From Candidatus Allofournierella pullicola (lineage in GTDB: Bacteria; Bacillota; Clostridia; Oscillospirales; Ruminococcaceae), in assembly GCA_019114225.1 (NCBI GenBank), contig DXFW01000018.1, positions 1 through 64,000 on the forward strand: a DNA stretch of 64,000 bases, read 5' to 3'. The translations under genes were made by a program, and so were the position numbers. The notes beneath the pieces were generated by a model. The model did not search any database. It saw nothing but the letters and a program-made list of their open reading frames with translations, and was not told where the DNA came from. Positions within the stretch are counted from its first letter, which is position 1, and the number at the start of each line of letters is the position of its first letter. Shown here in pieces: positions 56,274 to 64,000 of this stretch.

Positions 56274-57114
56274 GGGCGGCACCTCCCGTCTCGGTGACCG
56301 GGGCGGCCCAGTCGTTCAGCTTTTTGGCCGCATAGCCGGGGTTCACAAAGTCGTCGATGGCATAGACGAGGCTGCGGTCCCAGAAATTCCATTCATGCAC
56401 GCCGTCCCACTGCAGGCGGCGGTAGTGAGCCAGGGGCAGCGCCCGCATGCACTCGTCCACCGCGTCGTTCTGGTAGCGGATGTAATAGGGTTCCTGATCC
56501 TGGAAACCGTTGGTGAGCAGAATTTTCGGCTGCTGGTCCGCAGGCAGGGCTGCGACCTTGGCCGCCAGCTGCCGGATCTCGCTGGCTTCGGGCAGGCGCA
56601 GGTCCGGCCCGAAGATGGGCGCGAACACCTCCTTGACGCCGGGGATGTGGGAGTGCTCCAACATCATGGCCACATCCACCGCACCGGAAAAAGAGGCGCA
56701 GCCGGCATAGAGGTCTGGGCGGCTGAGGCCCAGATACAACGCGCCGTAGCCGCCCATGGAAAGGCCGCCGATGAAGTTCCGCTCCCGCTCGGCGGGCAGG
56801 TGGAACATCTCCCGCAGCAAAACGGGCATTTCTTCGGTGACAAAGCCTGCCCAGGCCCCACCATAGGTCATGTCCTGATAGAAGGAATTGCCGCAGTCCG
56901 GCGCCACCAGCGCCAGGCCGTTGTCGGCGGCGTAGCGGGGGGCGGCGGTCATCTGCATCCAGTCGTCGCCGCTGTTGGTGAAGCCGTGGAGCAGGGTGAA
57001 CACGCCCTTCACCTTGTTGCCCACCTCCACCGGCAGGTCGCAGGGCAGATAGATTTTGACGCCCACGGTGGTGAGCAGCCGCTGGGATTTCAGTTTGCAC
57101 TCGATGTAAGCCAT
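56266..57114 (-). CDS. Alpha/beta-hydrolase esterase (EstA/acetyl-esterase type)
   Basis: 282 residues. Family marks of the esterase D-like group: FTLLHGFTNSGDDWMQM at about residue 40, nucleophile elbow GGLSMGGYGALYLG (Ser, about residue 119), the acid in LTNGFQDQEPYY (about 215), and the histidine in DGVHEWNFWD (about 250). No signal peptide. Such enzymes remove acetyl or feruloyl groups from carbohydrates or thio-esters. It lies 63 bases after glyA and overlaps rarA, so the three may be co-transcribed. Confidence 0.8.
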   Translation of the reverse strand: MAYIECKLKSQRLLTTVGVKIYLPCDLPVEVGNKVKGVFTLLHGFTNSGDDWMQMTAAPRYAADNGLALVAPDCGNSFYQDMTYGGAWAGFVTEEMPVLLREMFHLPAERERNFIGGLSMGGYGALYLGLSRPDLYAGCASFSGAVDVAMMLEHSHIPGVKEVFAPIFGPDLRLPEASEIRQLAAKVAALPADQQPKILLTNGFQDQEPYYIRYQNDAVDECMRALPLAHYRRLQWDGVHEWNFWDRSLVYAIDDFVNPGYAAKKLNDWAAPVTETGGAARG

Positions 57115-57177
57115 AGTGTTTTCTCCTCAAAAGAGCCCCGGCGGCCAGACCTTGCGCCGGCCGCCGGGAAATCGGGT

Positions 57178-58431
<1,254 letters not shown>

Positions 58432-58525
58432 GAAGTTTCCCCCTCTTTCCGCAGTGTGCATTTTGCCCCAACGGACAATATATGTATCATTATACCCCCG
58501 CCGGGCCGCCGGCACAAGAGTCCGT

Positions 58526-58554
58526 TTGCTCTTTGTGAGAATTCATGCTATAAT
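58526..58554 (+). promoter_or_regulatory. Promoter of nth
   Basis: TTGCTC (58526-58531), 17-base spacer and TATAAT (58549-58554), 30 bases before the start codon. Confidence 0.6.
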
Positions 58555-58584
58555 GGCGGAAAACATCGGAAATGAGGGAAACAC

Positions 58585-59229
58585 ATGACCACAAAGGCCC
58601 TTGCTCTGGAAGTGATCGAACGGCTGAAACAGGCCTATCCCCTGGCTGACTGCACCCTGGATTATGACCATGCCTGGCAGCTGCTGGTGGAGGTGCGTCT
58701 TGCCGCCCAGTGCACCGACGCCCGGGTGAACGTGGTGGTGAAGGACCTGTTTGCCAAATATCCAAGCGTGGAAGCGCTGGCGGCCGCTGAGCCGGAAGAC
58801 ATCGAAGCCATCGTGAAGCCCTGCGGCCTGGGCCGCTCCAAGGCGCGGGACATCAGCCTGTGCATGCGCAAACTGCGGGACGAATACGGCTGCAAAGTGC
58901 CGGATGACTTTGACGCCCTGCTGAGCCTGCCCGGCGTGGGGCGCAAGAGCGCCAACCTCATCATGGGAGACGTGTTTGGCAAGCCGGCCATCGTCACCGA
59001 CACCCACTGCATTCGGCTGTGCAACCGGATCGGGCTGGTGAAGAATGAGAAGGATCCCAAAAAGGTGGAAATGGCACTGTGGAAGATCATTCCCCCTGAG
59101 GAGGGCAGCGATCTGTGCCATCGGTTCGTCTATCACGGACGTGAGGTGTGCGACGCCCGCAAGCCGAACTGTGCCGCCTGCTGCCTTGCGGACATCTGCA
59201 AGACCGGCAAAGCCGCCGCCAAAGCTTGA
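58585..59229 (+). CDS. nth: Endonuclease III
   Basis: 214 residues. HhH-GPD glycosylase fold: the helix-hairpin-helix LLSLPGVGRKSANLIMG (Lys in RKS as the catalytic base, about residue 121) and the aspartate in IVTDTHCIRLCNRIG. The final 4Fe-4S cluster has CDARKPNCAACCLADIC, matching the CxxxxxxCxxCxxxxxC pattern. It removes oxidised pyrimidines from DNA. The start at 58585 follows GAGGGA. The thiT promoter starts within its last codons. Confidence 0.93.
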   Translation: MTTKALALEVIERLKQAYPLADCTLDYDHAWQLLVEVRLAAQCTDARVNVVVKDLFAKYPSVEALAAAEPEDIEAIVKPCGLGRSKARDISLCMRKLRDEYGCKVPDDFDALLSLPGVGRKSANLIMGDVFGKPAIVTDTHCIRLCNRIGLVKNEKDPKKVEMALWKIIPPEEGSDLCHRFVYHGREVCDARKPNCAACCLADICKTGKAAAKA

Positions 59230-59254
59230 CAATCTTTTCTCATGGCGCTATACT
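59226..59254 (+). promoter_or_regulatory. Promoter of the thiT transcript
   Basis: TTGACA (59226-59231), 17-base spacer and TATACT (59249-59254), overlapping the stop codon of nth. Confidence 0.8.
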
Positions 59255-59271
59255 TTACCCCGGACATAAAA

Positions 59272-59398
59272 ACAGGGGCGCTGGGTGCCATACCCGGCTG
59301 AGATCGAGGCGAAACGCAGCCTCGAGTCACCTTGAACCTGATCCGGGTAATGCCGGCGTAGGGAGTTTGAGGATCGGACGCTTGAAGAGCGCCCCTGT
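59272..59398 (+). promoter_or_regulatory. TPP riboswitch (THI box)
   Basis: The core motifs appear in order: GGGGCGCTGGGTGCC, GGCTGAGAT, a variable stem (CGAGGC..GCCTCG), CTTGAACCTGATCCGGGTAATGCCGGCGTAGGGA (in pieces, 59331-59364). The segment 59388-59398 (AGCGCCCCTGT) is an exact complement of 59272-59282 (ACAGGGGCGCT) and is also the left arm of the terminator. So it can pair either with the 5' aptamer strand or with the terminator arm, which is how the switch would work. Confidence 0.95.
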
Positions 59399-59432
59399 GC
59401 AGTTTTGCGCGGGGGCGTTTTTGTTTTTATGT
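59390..59432 (+). terminator. Riboswitch terminator upstream of thiT
   Basis: CGCCCC(TGTGC) pairs with (GCGCG)GGGGCG around AGTTTT, followed by TTTTTGTTTTT. About 30 bases before the start codon. Confidence 0.9.
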
Positions 59433-59461
59433 ACTATTCTTTGAAAGGTCGCTGAACCTGT

Positions 59462-60085
59462 ATGAACAAAACCTTCTCCAAGACCCGTATCCTTGTGGAA
59501 TGCGCGCTGATGGTGGCTCTGGCCACCGTTCTGGGCTTCATTCCCGTCTATGAGCTGCCCCGGGGCGGCTCGGTGACGCTGGTGAGTATGGTGCCCATTC
59601 TGCTGGTGAGCCACCGCCACGGCGTGAAGTGGGGCGTGCTGACCGCCTTTGTCCACAGCCTCATCCAACTGATGCTGGGCATTAAAAACCTGGCCTGGTG
59701 CCAGACCTTCGGCGCCGTGGTGGGCTGCATTCTTCTGGACTATGTGCTGGCCTTCACCCTGCTGGGCCTGGCCTGCCTGGTGGCCAAGCCCAAAAAGCCC
59801 CTGGCGCTGGGTGTGGGCGTGAGCACCGTCATCATGTGCTTTGGCCGGTACCTGTGCAGCTTCCTCTCCGGCTACATCGTCTGGAAAGACTACGAGACCG
59901 CCTTTGAGTGGATGGAAGGCTTCGGCTGGGGTGCGGCCATCGCCAACATGGGCGAAAACGCCCTGTGCTGGCTGTACAGCGCCGTCTACAACGCAACCTA
60001 CATGATCCCCGAGACCATCCTCACCGTGATTGCCATGGTGGTTCTGGCCGGTATTGCGCCCAAGCTGTTCAACCGCCAGCACTAA
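59462..60085 (+). CDS. thiT: Thiamine ECF transporter substrate-binding protein ThiT
   Basis: 207 residues with six helices. Typical ThiT parts: ILVECALMVALATVLGFIP at the start, LPRGGSVTLVSMVPILLVSHRHGVKWGVLTAFVHS, GRYLCSFLSGYIVW with the binding-site aromatic residues, and YNATYMIPETILTVIAM. It binds thiamine outside and works with the shared EcfT and ATPases. Direct proof of role comes from the TPP riboswitch before it. Ends with a terminator. Confidence 0.95.
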   Translation: MNKTFSKTRILVECALMVALATVLGFIPVYELPRGGSVTLVSMVPILLVSHRHGVKWGVLTAFVHSLIQLMLGIKNLAWCQTFGAVVGCILLDYVLAFTLLGLACLVAKPKKPLALGVGVSTVIMCFGRYLCSFLSGYIVWKDYETAFEWMEGFGWGAAIANMGENALCWLYSAVYNATYMIPETILTVIAMVVLAGIAPKLFNRQH

Positions 60086-60103
60086 ATCGGTTCCGTTTTT
60101 GCG

Positions 60104-60131
60104 AAGGCCGTCCCGCCGGGACGGCCTTTTC
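60104..60131 (+). terminator. Terminator of thiT
   Basis: AAGGCCGTCCC pairs with GGGACGGCCTT around GCC, followed by TT. Confidence 0.85.
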
Positions 60132-60272
60132 TGTGCCCTGCCGCCACCGGCGCGGTTTTGCCATGCGGCAACCGCAGAAGATTCACCGCTTTGATTGAAC
60201 TTTTCGCCGGTTTCGGCTATAATTCACCTCGCTGCGCTTGCCGCAGGATCGAAAGACAAAGGAGATCGAGAA

Positions 60273-61136
60273 ATGAAACATCAAGTCACTCTGGCACTGG
60301 CCCTTGCCCTGACCATGGCCGCCAGTCTGCTGGCCGGCTGCACCAACACGTCGGGAGGGGTCCAGCCGGCTGGGGCGGCCCAAACCTCCCAGGCGGGTGC
60401 GGCCTCTGAAACGGAGGAAAAAAGCCCCGCCTTCACCGACGAAATGAAGATCCCCTATGCGGTGGATCTGTCGCCCGAAGATGGGGCCGATTCGATGGAA
60501 CGGCTGGGCGACCACGAAGACTCCCCCTATTTTGCCCATCCGGATTATTACAGCATGGAGTCCAGCGACACTCTCACCATCCTGACCGGGTTTGAGACCA
60601 TGCAGCAGACCAGCGAATGGGCCTGCGGCGTGACCAGCTCGCTGATGGTGCTCAACTGGTACGATCAAATGGGCGACTGGAACGAGGAGAGTCTCGCTGC
60701 GCTGCGCCACTCCCTGGACGGCACAGAACTGGAAGGTTATCCCGGCACCACGCTGAAACAGGCCATGGACATTTTTGACGATGTGGGCGGTTTTGCATAC
60801 ACCACTACCCTCGACTACGAAGATCCTGCCTCTGAAGTGTGGATGGACACCATCCAGGGCTGGCTGGCGGAAGGAAAGCCCGTCATGGTTTGCTACAACG
60901 ACTGGGGCGGCCATTGGCAGGTCATCATCGGATACGACACCATGGGCACCGAGACCCAGCAGGACGACGTTTTCATCGTGGCCGATCCTTACGACACCAC
61001 CGACCACTGCCAGGACGGTTACGGTGTGCTGATGGCCGAGCGCTTCATGTACAACTTTTCCATGTACGGCGCGTTTCCCGAGTCCGAAGGCGGCAGCGAT
61101 TTCCTGTTCCTGGTGGCTTGGCCTGCCGAGGAGTAA
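60273..61136 (+). CDS. C39-like peptidase lipoprotein
   Basis: 287 residues. Lipoprotein signal with AASLLAGC (Cys25 lipidated), then a Gly/Ala/Gln linker to about residue 45. A papain-like peptidase C39 (C39_2) domain follows: catalytic Cys in QTSEWACGVTSSLMVLNWY (about residue 117) and His in WGGHWQVIIGYD (about 216), with an Asp in VADPYD. It sits outside the cell membrane. The start at 60273 follows AAAGGAG by 8 bases; a longer frame begins at 60195 but lacks a ribosome site. The natural target is unknown; it may cut peptides or cross-links. Confidence 0.8.
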   Translation: MKHQVTLALALALTMAASLLAGCTNTSGGVQPAGAAQTSQAGAASETEEKSPAFTDEMKIPYAVDLSPEDGADSMERLGDHEDSPYFAHPDYYSMESSDTLTILTGFETMQQTSEWACGVTSSLMVLNWYDQMGDWNEESLAALRHSLDGTELEGYPGTTLKQAMDIFDDVGGFAYTTTLDYEDPASEVWMDTIQGWLAEGKPVMVCYNDWGGHWQVIIGYDTMGTETQQDDVFIVADPYDTTDHCQDGYGVLMAERFMYNFSMYGAFPESEGGSDFLFLVAWPAEE

Positions 61137-61159
61137 AATCACCCCTTTCTGATTTTTTG

Positions 61160-61196
61160 AAAGGCGGCGGGTGCACTGCGTCCGTCGCCTTTTTTG
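61160..61196 (+). terminator. Terminator of the C39-like gene
   Basis: AAAGGCG(GCGG) pairs with (CCGT)CGCCTTT, followed by TTT. Confidence 0.8.
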
Positions 61197-61313
61197 CAGG
61201 CGCTCTTCGCGACAGGGCAACCGCTGGTTGCAGGGGATGGAAAAGCATGTTGGTGGCACAAAAAAGCGGTTTCTGATAAAATGGAGGCAGAAAACACAAG
61301 GAGGAACACCGTT

Positions 61314-62555
61314 ATGACCTTGGGCAACCGTATCGCGGCGCTTAGAAAAGCCGCCGGGCTTTCCCAGGAGGCGCTGGCTGCGAAGCTGGGCGTGAGCCGG
61401 CAGGCCATCGGCAAGTGGGAGGCCGACGCCAGTCTGCCGGGTCTGGACAATCTGCACCAGCTGGCAAAGGCGCTTGGGGTGAGTATCGACGCGCTGCTCA
61501 CCGGCAAAGAAGCCGCTGAACCTCCCGTCCCCTCTGAAGACACGGCCGCGGAGCAAGCGCCACTCTCGCTGGATGGCGTCCAGGCGCTTCTGGAAGGTCA
61601 GACCCGGAGCGAACAGCGGCGGCAGAAGCGCACCCTGCTCTGGCTGGGCGTGCCTGCGGCACTGACGGTGCTTGCGCTGGCGGGCGGCCTTGTGTGGCAG
61701 GGCGGGCAGCTGGCCGACCTGCGCCAACAGCTGGAGATCATGCGGAGCAACGTGTCCACGCTGGACGGTTCCGTTGCCGCACTGCAAAACCGGTTGGACA
61801 CCTTCACCCCGAACACGCCCCAAACCGCCCCTTCCGAAAGCCTGCTGGCCAGCTGGGACATACAGACCAAGGAGTACTCCCCCACCGATGGCCGGGTGCT
61901 GATGAGTCTTTCCGCCACGCCCCGCACCATCACCGAGGACTGCGCCCTCCGATTCACCTTTGTGCTGAGCGACGGGCAGAGTCTGTCGATGGACGCGGTT
62001 CGGGGCGAGGGCGACGTGTTCCTGGCCGAAGGCTGGGTGCCTCTGGCAGAAAGCTACACTCTGAATGTCAGCCTCACCCGCGGCGATGAAACAAAGGCGG
62101 AGCAGCTTTATACCGAGTTCACCTTTGCCGGCCAGTACGAGATGCAGATCCGGGAACTACCTTTTGTAGCGCAAAGCGCCAGCCACATCGCCTTCTCCGA
62201 AACCTTTACAGTGCGTCAGGAGGCCGGCGACTACGAGATCCCCGTGGAAGTGTGCTATTCCGAAGGCGGACGTCCTTACCAGTGGCCGGTAAAGGCCTGG
62301 GTGACGGGCACGCTGGCGGGTGAGGAAGTTTTGGACCTTGCGTTGGACACCGATTTCATCCAGCCCGGCAGCGAGAACGCCCCTAGTGAGCCTTCGGGAC
62401 AGGTGACATTTTATCTGCGCTTCACTTTGGAGAAGCGAGCCTTCACCCTGCCCTGGAAAGAGGAGTACGAGAACGGAGACCGGCCCGAGATCGACTATCA
62501 GCTGCACATTCTGGACAACAGCGACAACGAAAGCACTTATTCTCTCAATCTATAA
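61314..62555 (+). CDS. XRE-type regulator with membrane anchor and exported domain
   Basis: 413 residues. An N-terminal helix-turn-helix (NRIAALRKAAGLSQEALAAKLGVSRQAIGKWEADASLP, in pieces, residues about 4-45) followed by an acidic linker, a single membrane helix (LLWLGVPAALTVLALAGGLVW, about residues 105-125), a coiled-coil (LADLRQQLEIMRSNVSTL) and a beta-rich domain of about 240 residues, likely outside. This is a one-protein sensor layout, DNA-binding inside and sensing outside. No family is recognised for the outer part. The start at 61314 follows AAGGAGG. It is between terminators on both sides. Confidence 0.75.
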   Translation: MTLGNRIAALRKAAGLSQEALAAKLGVSRQAIGKWEADASLPGLDNLHQLAKALGVSIDALLTGKEAAEPPVPSEDTAAEQAPLSLDGVQALLEGQTRSEQRRQKRTLLWLGVPAALTVLALAGGLVWQGGQLADLRQQLEIMRSNVSTLDGSVAALQNRLDTFTPNTPQTAPSESLLASWDIQTKEYSPTDGRVLMSLSATPRTITEDCALRFTFVLSDGQSLSMDAVRGEGDVFLAEGWVPLAESYTLNVSLTRGDETKAEQLYTEFTFAGQYEMQIRELPFVAQSASHIAFSETFTVRQEAGDYEIPVEVCYSEGGRPYQWPVKAWVTGTLAGEEVLDLALDTDFIQPGSENAPSEPSGQVTFYLRFTLEKRAFTLPWKEEYENGDRPEIDYQLHILDNSDNESTYSLNL

Positions 62556-62559
62556 AAAG

Positions 62560-62592
62560 GCGGCGGGTGCAAAACCCGCCGTTTTCTTTTTA
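62560..62592 (+). terminator. Terminator of the XRE membrane regulator
   Basis: GGCGGGT pairs with ACCCGCC around GCAAA, followed by GTTTTCTTTTT. Confidence 0.85.
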
Positions 62593-62609
62593 ACGACGCC
62601 GCCGGGCCC

Positions 62610-62638
62610 TTGCGCGGGCGGCGCTTTTTCGCTATACT
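62610..62638 (+). promoter_or_regulatory. Promoter of nfnAB
   Basis: TTGCGC (62610-62615), 17-base spacer and TATACT (62633-62638), 45 bases before the start codon. Confidence 0.65.
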
Positions 62639-62683
62639 ATAAAGAAGTACCCATAGAGGGCAACAAGGGAAAGAGGGAAAGCC

Positions 62684-63526
62684 ATGTTTACCATTGTGGA
62701 GCGAAGCGAACTGAACCCCACCGTGACCAAACTGGTGGTGAAAGCACCGCTGATCGCCAAAAAAGCTCAGCCGGGCCAGTTCGTCATTCTGCGGGCCTGC
62801 GCCGATTCCGAGCGTATCCCGCTGACCATCGCTGACCAGGACCCCGCCGCCGGCACTGTTACCGTCATCTTCCAGGTGGTGGGCGCGGGCACCATGCAGC
62901 TGAACAGTTTGGCCGCAGGCGACGCACTGCATGATTTTGTGGGCCCGCTGGGCCGCCCCACCGAGCTGGAAGGCCTCAAAAAAGTGGCCGTGGTGGGCGG
63001 CGGCGTGGGCTGTGCCATTGCCTACCCCGTGGCCAAAAAGCTGCATGAGATGGGTTGTGTGGTGCACACCATCGCCGGCTTCCGCAGCGAAGATCTGGTC
63101 ATTCTGGAGGACGAGTTCAAGGCGGTGAGCGACCGCTTCATCCTGATGACCGACGACGGCAGCCGGGGCGAAAAGGGCGTTGTGACCAAGCCCCTGGAAG
63201 AGCTCATTGCTGCCGGCGAGGGCTACGACGAGGTCATCGCCATCGGCCCGCTGGTGATGATGAAGTTCGTGAGCCTGACCACCAAGAAATACAACGTCAA
63301 GACCATCGTTTCCATGAACCCCATTATGATCGACGGCACCGGCATGTGCGGCGGCTGCCGCCTGACGGTGGGCGGCCAGACCAAGTTCGCCTGTGTGGAC
63401 GGGCCGGACTTTGACGGCCACCTGGTGGATTTTGACGAGGCGCTGCAGCGGGGCGGCATGTACCGGGAGTTTGAGGCCCATGCCCGCGAGGAAAGCTGCA
63501 ATCTGCTGCACAAGGAGGTGCGCTGA
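62684..63526 (+). CDS. nfnA: NfnA / sulfide dehydrogenase-type FAD-NAD(P)-binding subunit
   Basis: 280 residues, ferredoxin-NADP reductase-like. The FAD domain has QPGQFVILRACADSERIPLTIAD; the NAD domain has VAVVGGGVGCAIAYPVAKKL (about residue 105); the C-terminal cysteines GTGMCGGCRLTVGG...FACVDG form a 2Fe-2S site. With NfnB it makes the bifurcating NADH-dependent ferredoxin:NADP+ oxidoreductase, or the related sulfide dehydrogenase. The stop overlaps the start of the next gene by one base. Confidence 0.88.
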   Translation: MFTIVERSELNPTVTKLVVKAPLIAKKAQPGQFVILRACADSERIPLTIADQDPAAGTVTVIFQVVGAGTMQLNSLAAGDALHDFVGPLGRPTELEGLKKVAVVGGGVGCAIAYPVAKKLHEMGCVVHTIAGFRSEDLVILEDEFKAVSDRFILMTDDGSRGEKGVVTKPLEELIAAGEGYDEVIAIGPLVMMKFVSLTTKKYNVKTIVSMNPIMIDGTGMCGGCRLTVGGQTKFACVDGPDFDGHLVDFDEALQRGGMYREFEAHAREESCNLLHKEVR

Positions 63527-64000
63527 TGGAACGGAACATGGACCCGAAGCGCTGCCCCATGCCCAGCCAGGCGGCGGATGTGCGCAACAAGAATTTTGAC
63601 GAAGTGGCCCTGGGCTATACCCCCGAGATGGCGGTGAACGAGGCCAAGCGCTGCCTGCACTGCAAAAACATGCCCTGCGTGTCCGGCTGCCCGGTGGGCA
63701 TCCACATCCCCGAATTCATCGAGAAGATCGCCCAGGAAGATTTTGAGGGCGCTTATCAGGTGCTCAGCGCCAGCAGCGCCCTGCCCGCGGTGTGCGGGCG
63801 GGTCTGCCCCCAGGAGAACCAGTGCGAGGGCAAGTGCGTGCGGGGCATTAAAGGCGAGAGCGTGGGCATTGGCCGGCTGGAGCGTTTTGCCGCCGACTGG
63901 CACCGCACCCACTGCACTGCCGCCCCCGAAAAGCCCGCGCCCAACGGCCACAAGGTGGCCATCGTCGGGTCCGGTCCTTCGGGCCTGACTGCCGCCGGTG
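63526..64000 (+). CDS. nfnB: NfnB / glutamate synthase small-chain-like subunit (3' end outside window)
   Basis: First 158 residues. The family N-terminus is present: CLHCKNMPCVSGCPVGIHIPEFI (4Fe-4S site, about residue 36) and CGRVCPQENQCEGKCVRG (second site, about 79). Then the FAD motif VAIVGSGPSGLTAAG starts at the window edge. It would complete the Nfn complex with the preceding subunit. A GltD-type role in glutamate synthesis is the main alternative, but no GltB is beside it. The ATG overlaps the nfnA stop (TGATG). Confidence 0.88.
   Translation, partial: MERNMDPKRCPMPSQAADVRNKNFDEVALGYTPEMAVNEAKRCLHCKNMPCVSGCPVGIHIPEFIEKIAQEDFEGAYQVLSASSALPAVCGRVCPQENQCEGKCVRGIKGESVGIGRLERFAADWHRTHCTAAPEKPAPNGHKVAIVGSGPSGLTAAG

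Noticed and set aside
58432..58584. Riboswitch upstream of glyA
   Set aside because: The gap is only 153 bases and holds two back-to-back promoters; no glycine or folate aptamer motifs are present.

Overview
The window reads as chromosome from a GC-rich (about 60% by eye), low-oxygen Firmicute of the Ruminococcaceae/Oscillospiraceae type (Gemmiger/Subdoligranulum/Faecalibacterium-like gut bacteria). This is inferred from gene content: a V-type ATPase operon, Rex with AdhE, an Nfn-type oxidoreductase, SpoVA-family membrane proteins, L-box and THI-box riboswitches, and several protein families (DUF4340, DUF3267, DUF975, DUF1294, DUF3006, DUF5685) that are typical of Clostridia. No 16S rRNA is present, so the genus is not proven.

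Layout. 1-1140: tail of a TIGR03943/DUF1980 protein and an HD-domain protein. 1281-1355: an intergenic inverted repeat. 1440-3813: a damaged zone in which an AT-rich island (about 2178-3338, carrying a nonsense-mutated XRE regulator and an alpha/beta hydrolase) lies between a LacI-type regulator that lost its DNA-binding end and a GldG-like protein that lost its N-terminal part. 3800-7010: DUF4340 protein and a large lipoprotein. 7079-9283: DUF3267 protein, a chimera of two truncated genes, and two SpoVA-family proteins. 9366-12230: an enoate-reductase-type flavoenzyme diverging from a Crp/Fnr regulator, followed by the remnant of a large serine recombinase and tRNA-Ala(CGC). 13805-18680: adhE with two Rex-like operators, and an NhaC-family transporter under a lysine riboswitch. 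18846-26298: membrane proteins, an MBL-fold/DUF3006 pair, a YgiQ radical SAM protein, FtsK/SpoIIIE and an acetyltransferase. 26378-26549: a probable small RNA gene. 26571-31593: TepA/ClpP-like protease, Rex, thymidine kinase, a TetR regulator, and a three-gene cluster of unknown role. 31669-41385: ten-gene V-type ATPase operon, including an extra stand-alone copy of the soluble half of subunit I.

41640-51593: tRNA-Ala(GGC), a duplicated-domain protein diverging from a BTAD regulator, a GH13 amylase with an AI-2E-type exporter, a conserved cluster (membrane protein, J-domain protein, DUF5685), a polysaccharide deacetylase, RmuC, tRNA-Leu(GAG) and a DUF898 protein. 51619-59229: MATE exporter with MarR repressor, a small acidic/His-rich protein, RidA, a Fur-family regulator, RarA, an esterase, GlyA and endonuclease III. 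59226-64000: THI-box and ThiT, a C39-like peptidase lipoprotein, an XRE regulator with a membrane anchor and exported domain, and NfnA with the start of NfnB.

How the parts connect. Rex (27537) probably controls adhE through the sites at 16507-16561, tying ethanol formation to NADH/NAD+. Nfn links NADH, NADPH and ferredoxin pools. The V-ATPase couples ATP to an ion gradient that the NhaC-type transporter could use. MarR-MATE, the CRP-reductase pair and the two riboswitches are self-contained regulatory units. The least explained items are the small RNA gene at 26378-26549, the orphan I-subunit domain at 39021-39986, the CxxC-rich exported segment on the NhaC protein, and the chimera at 7665-8510.
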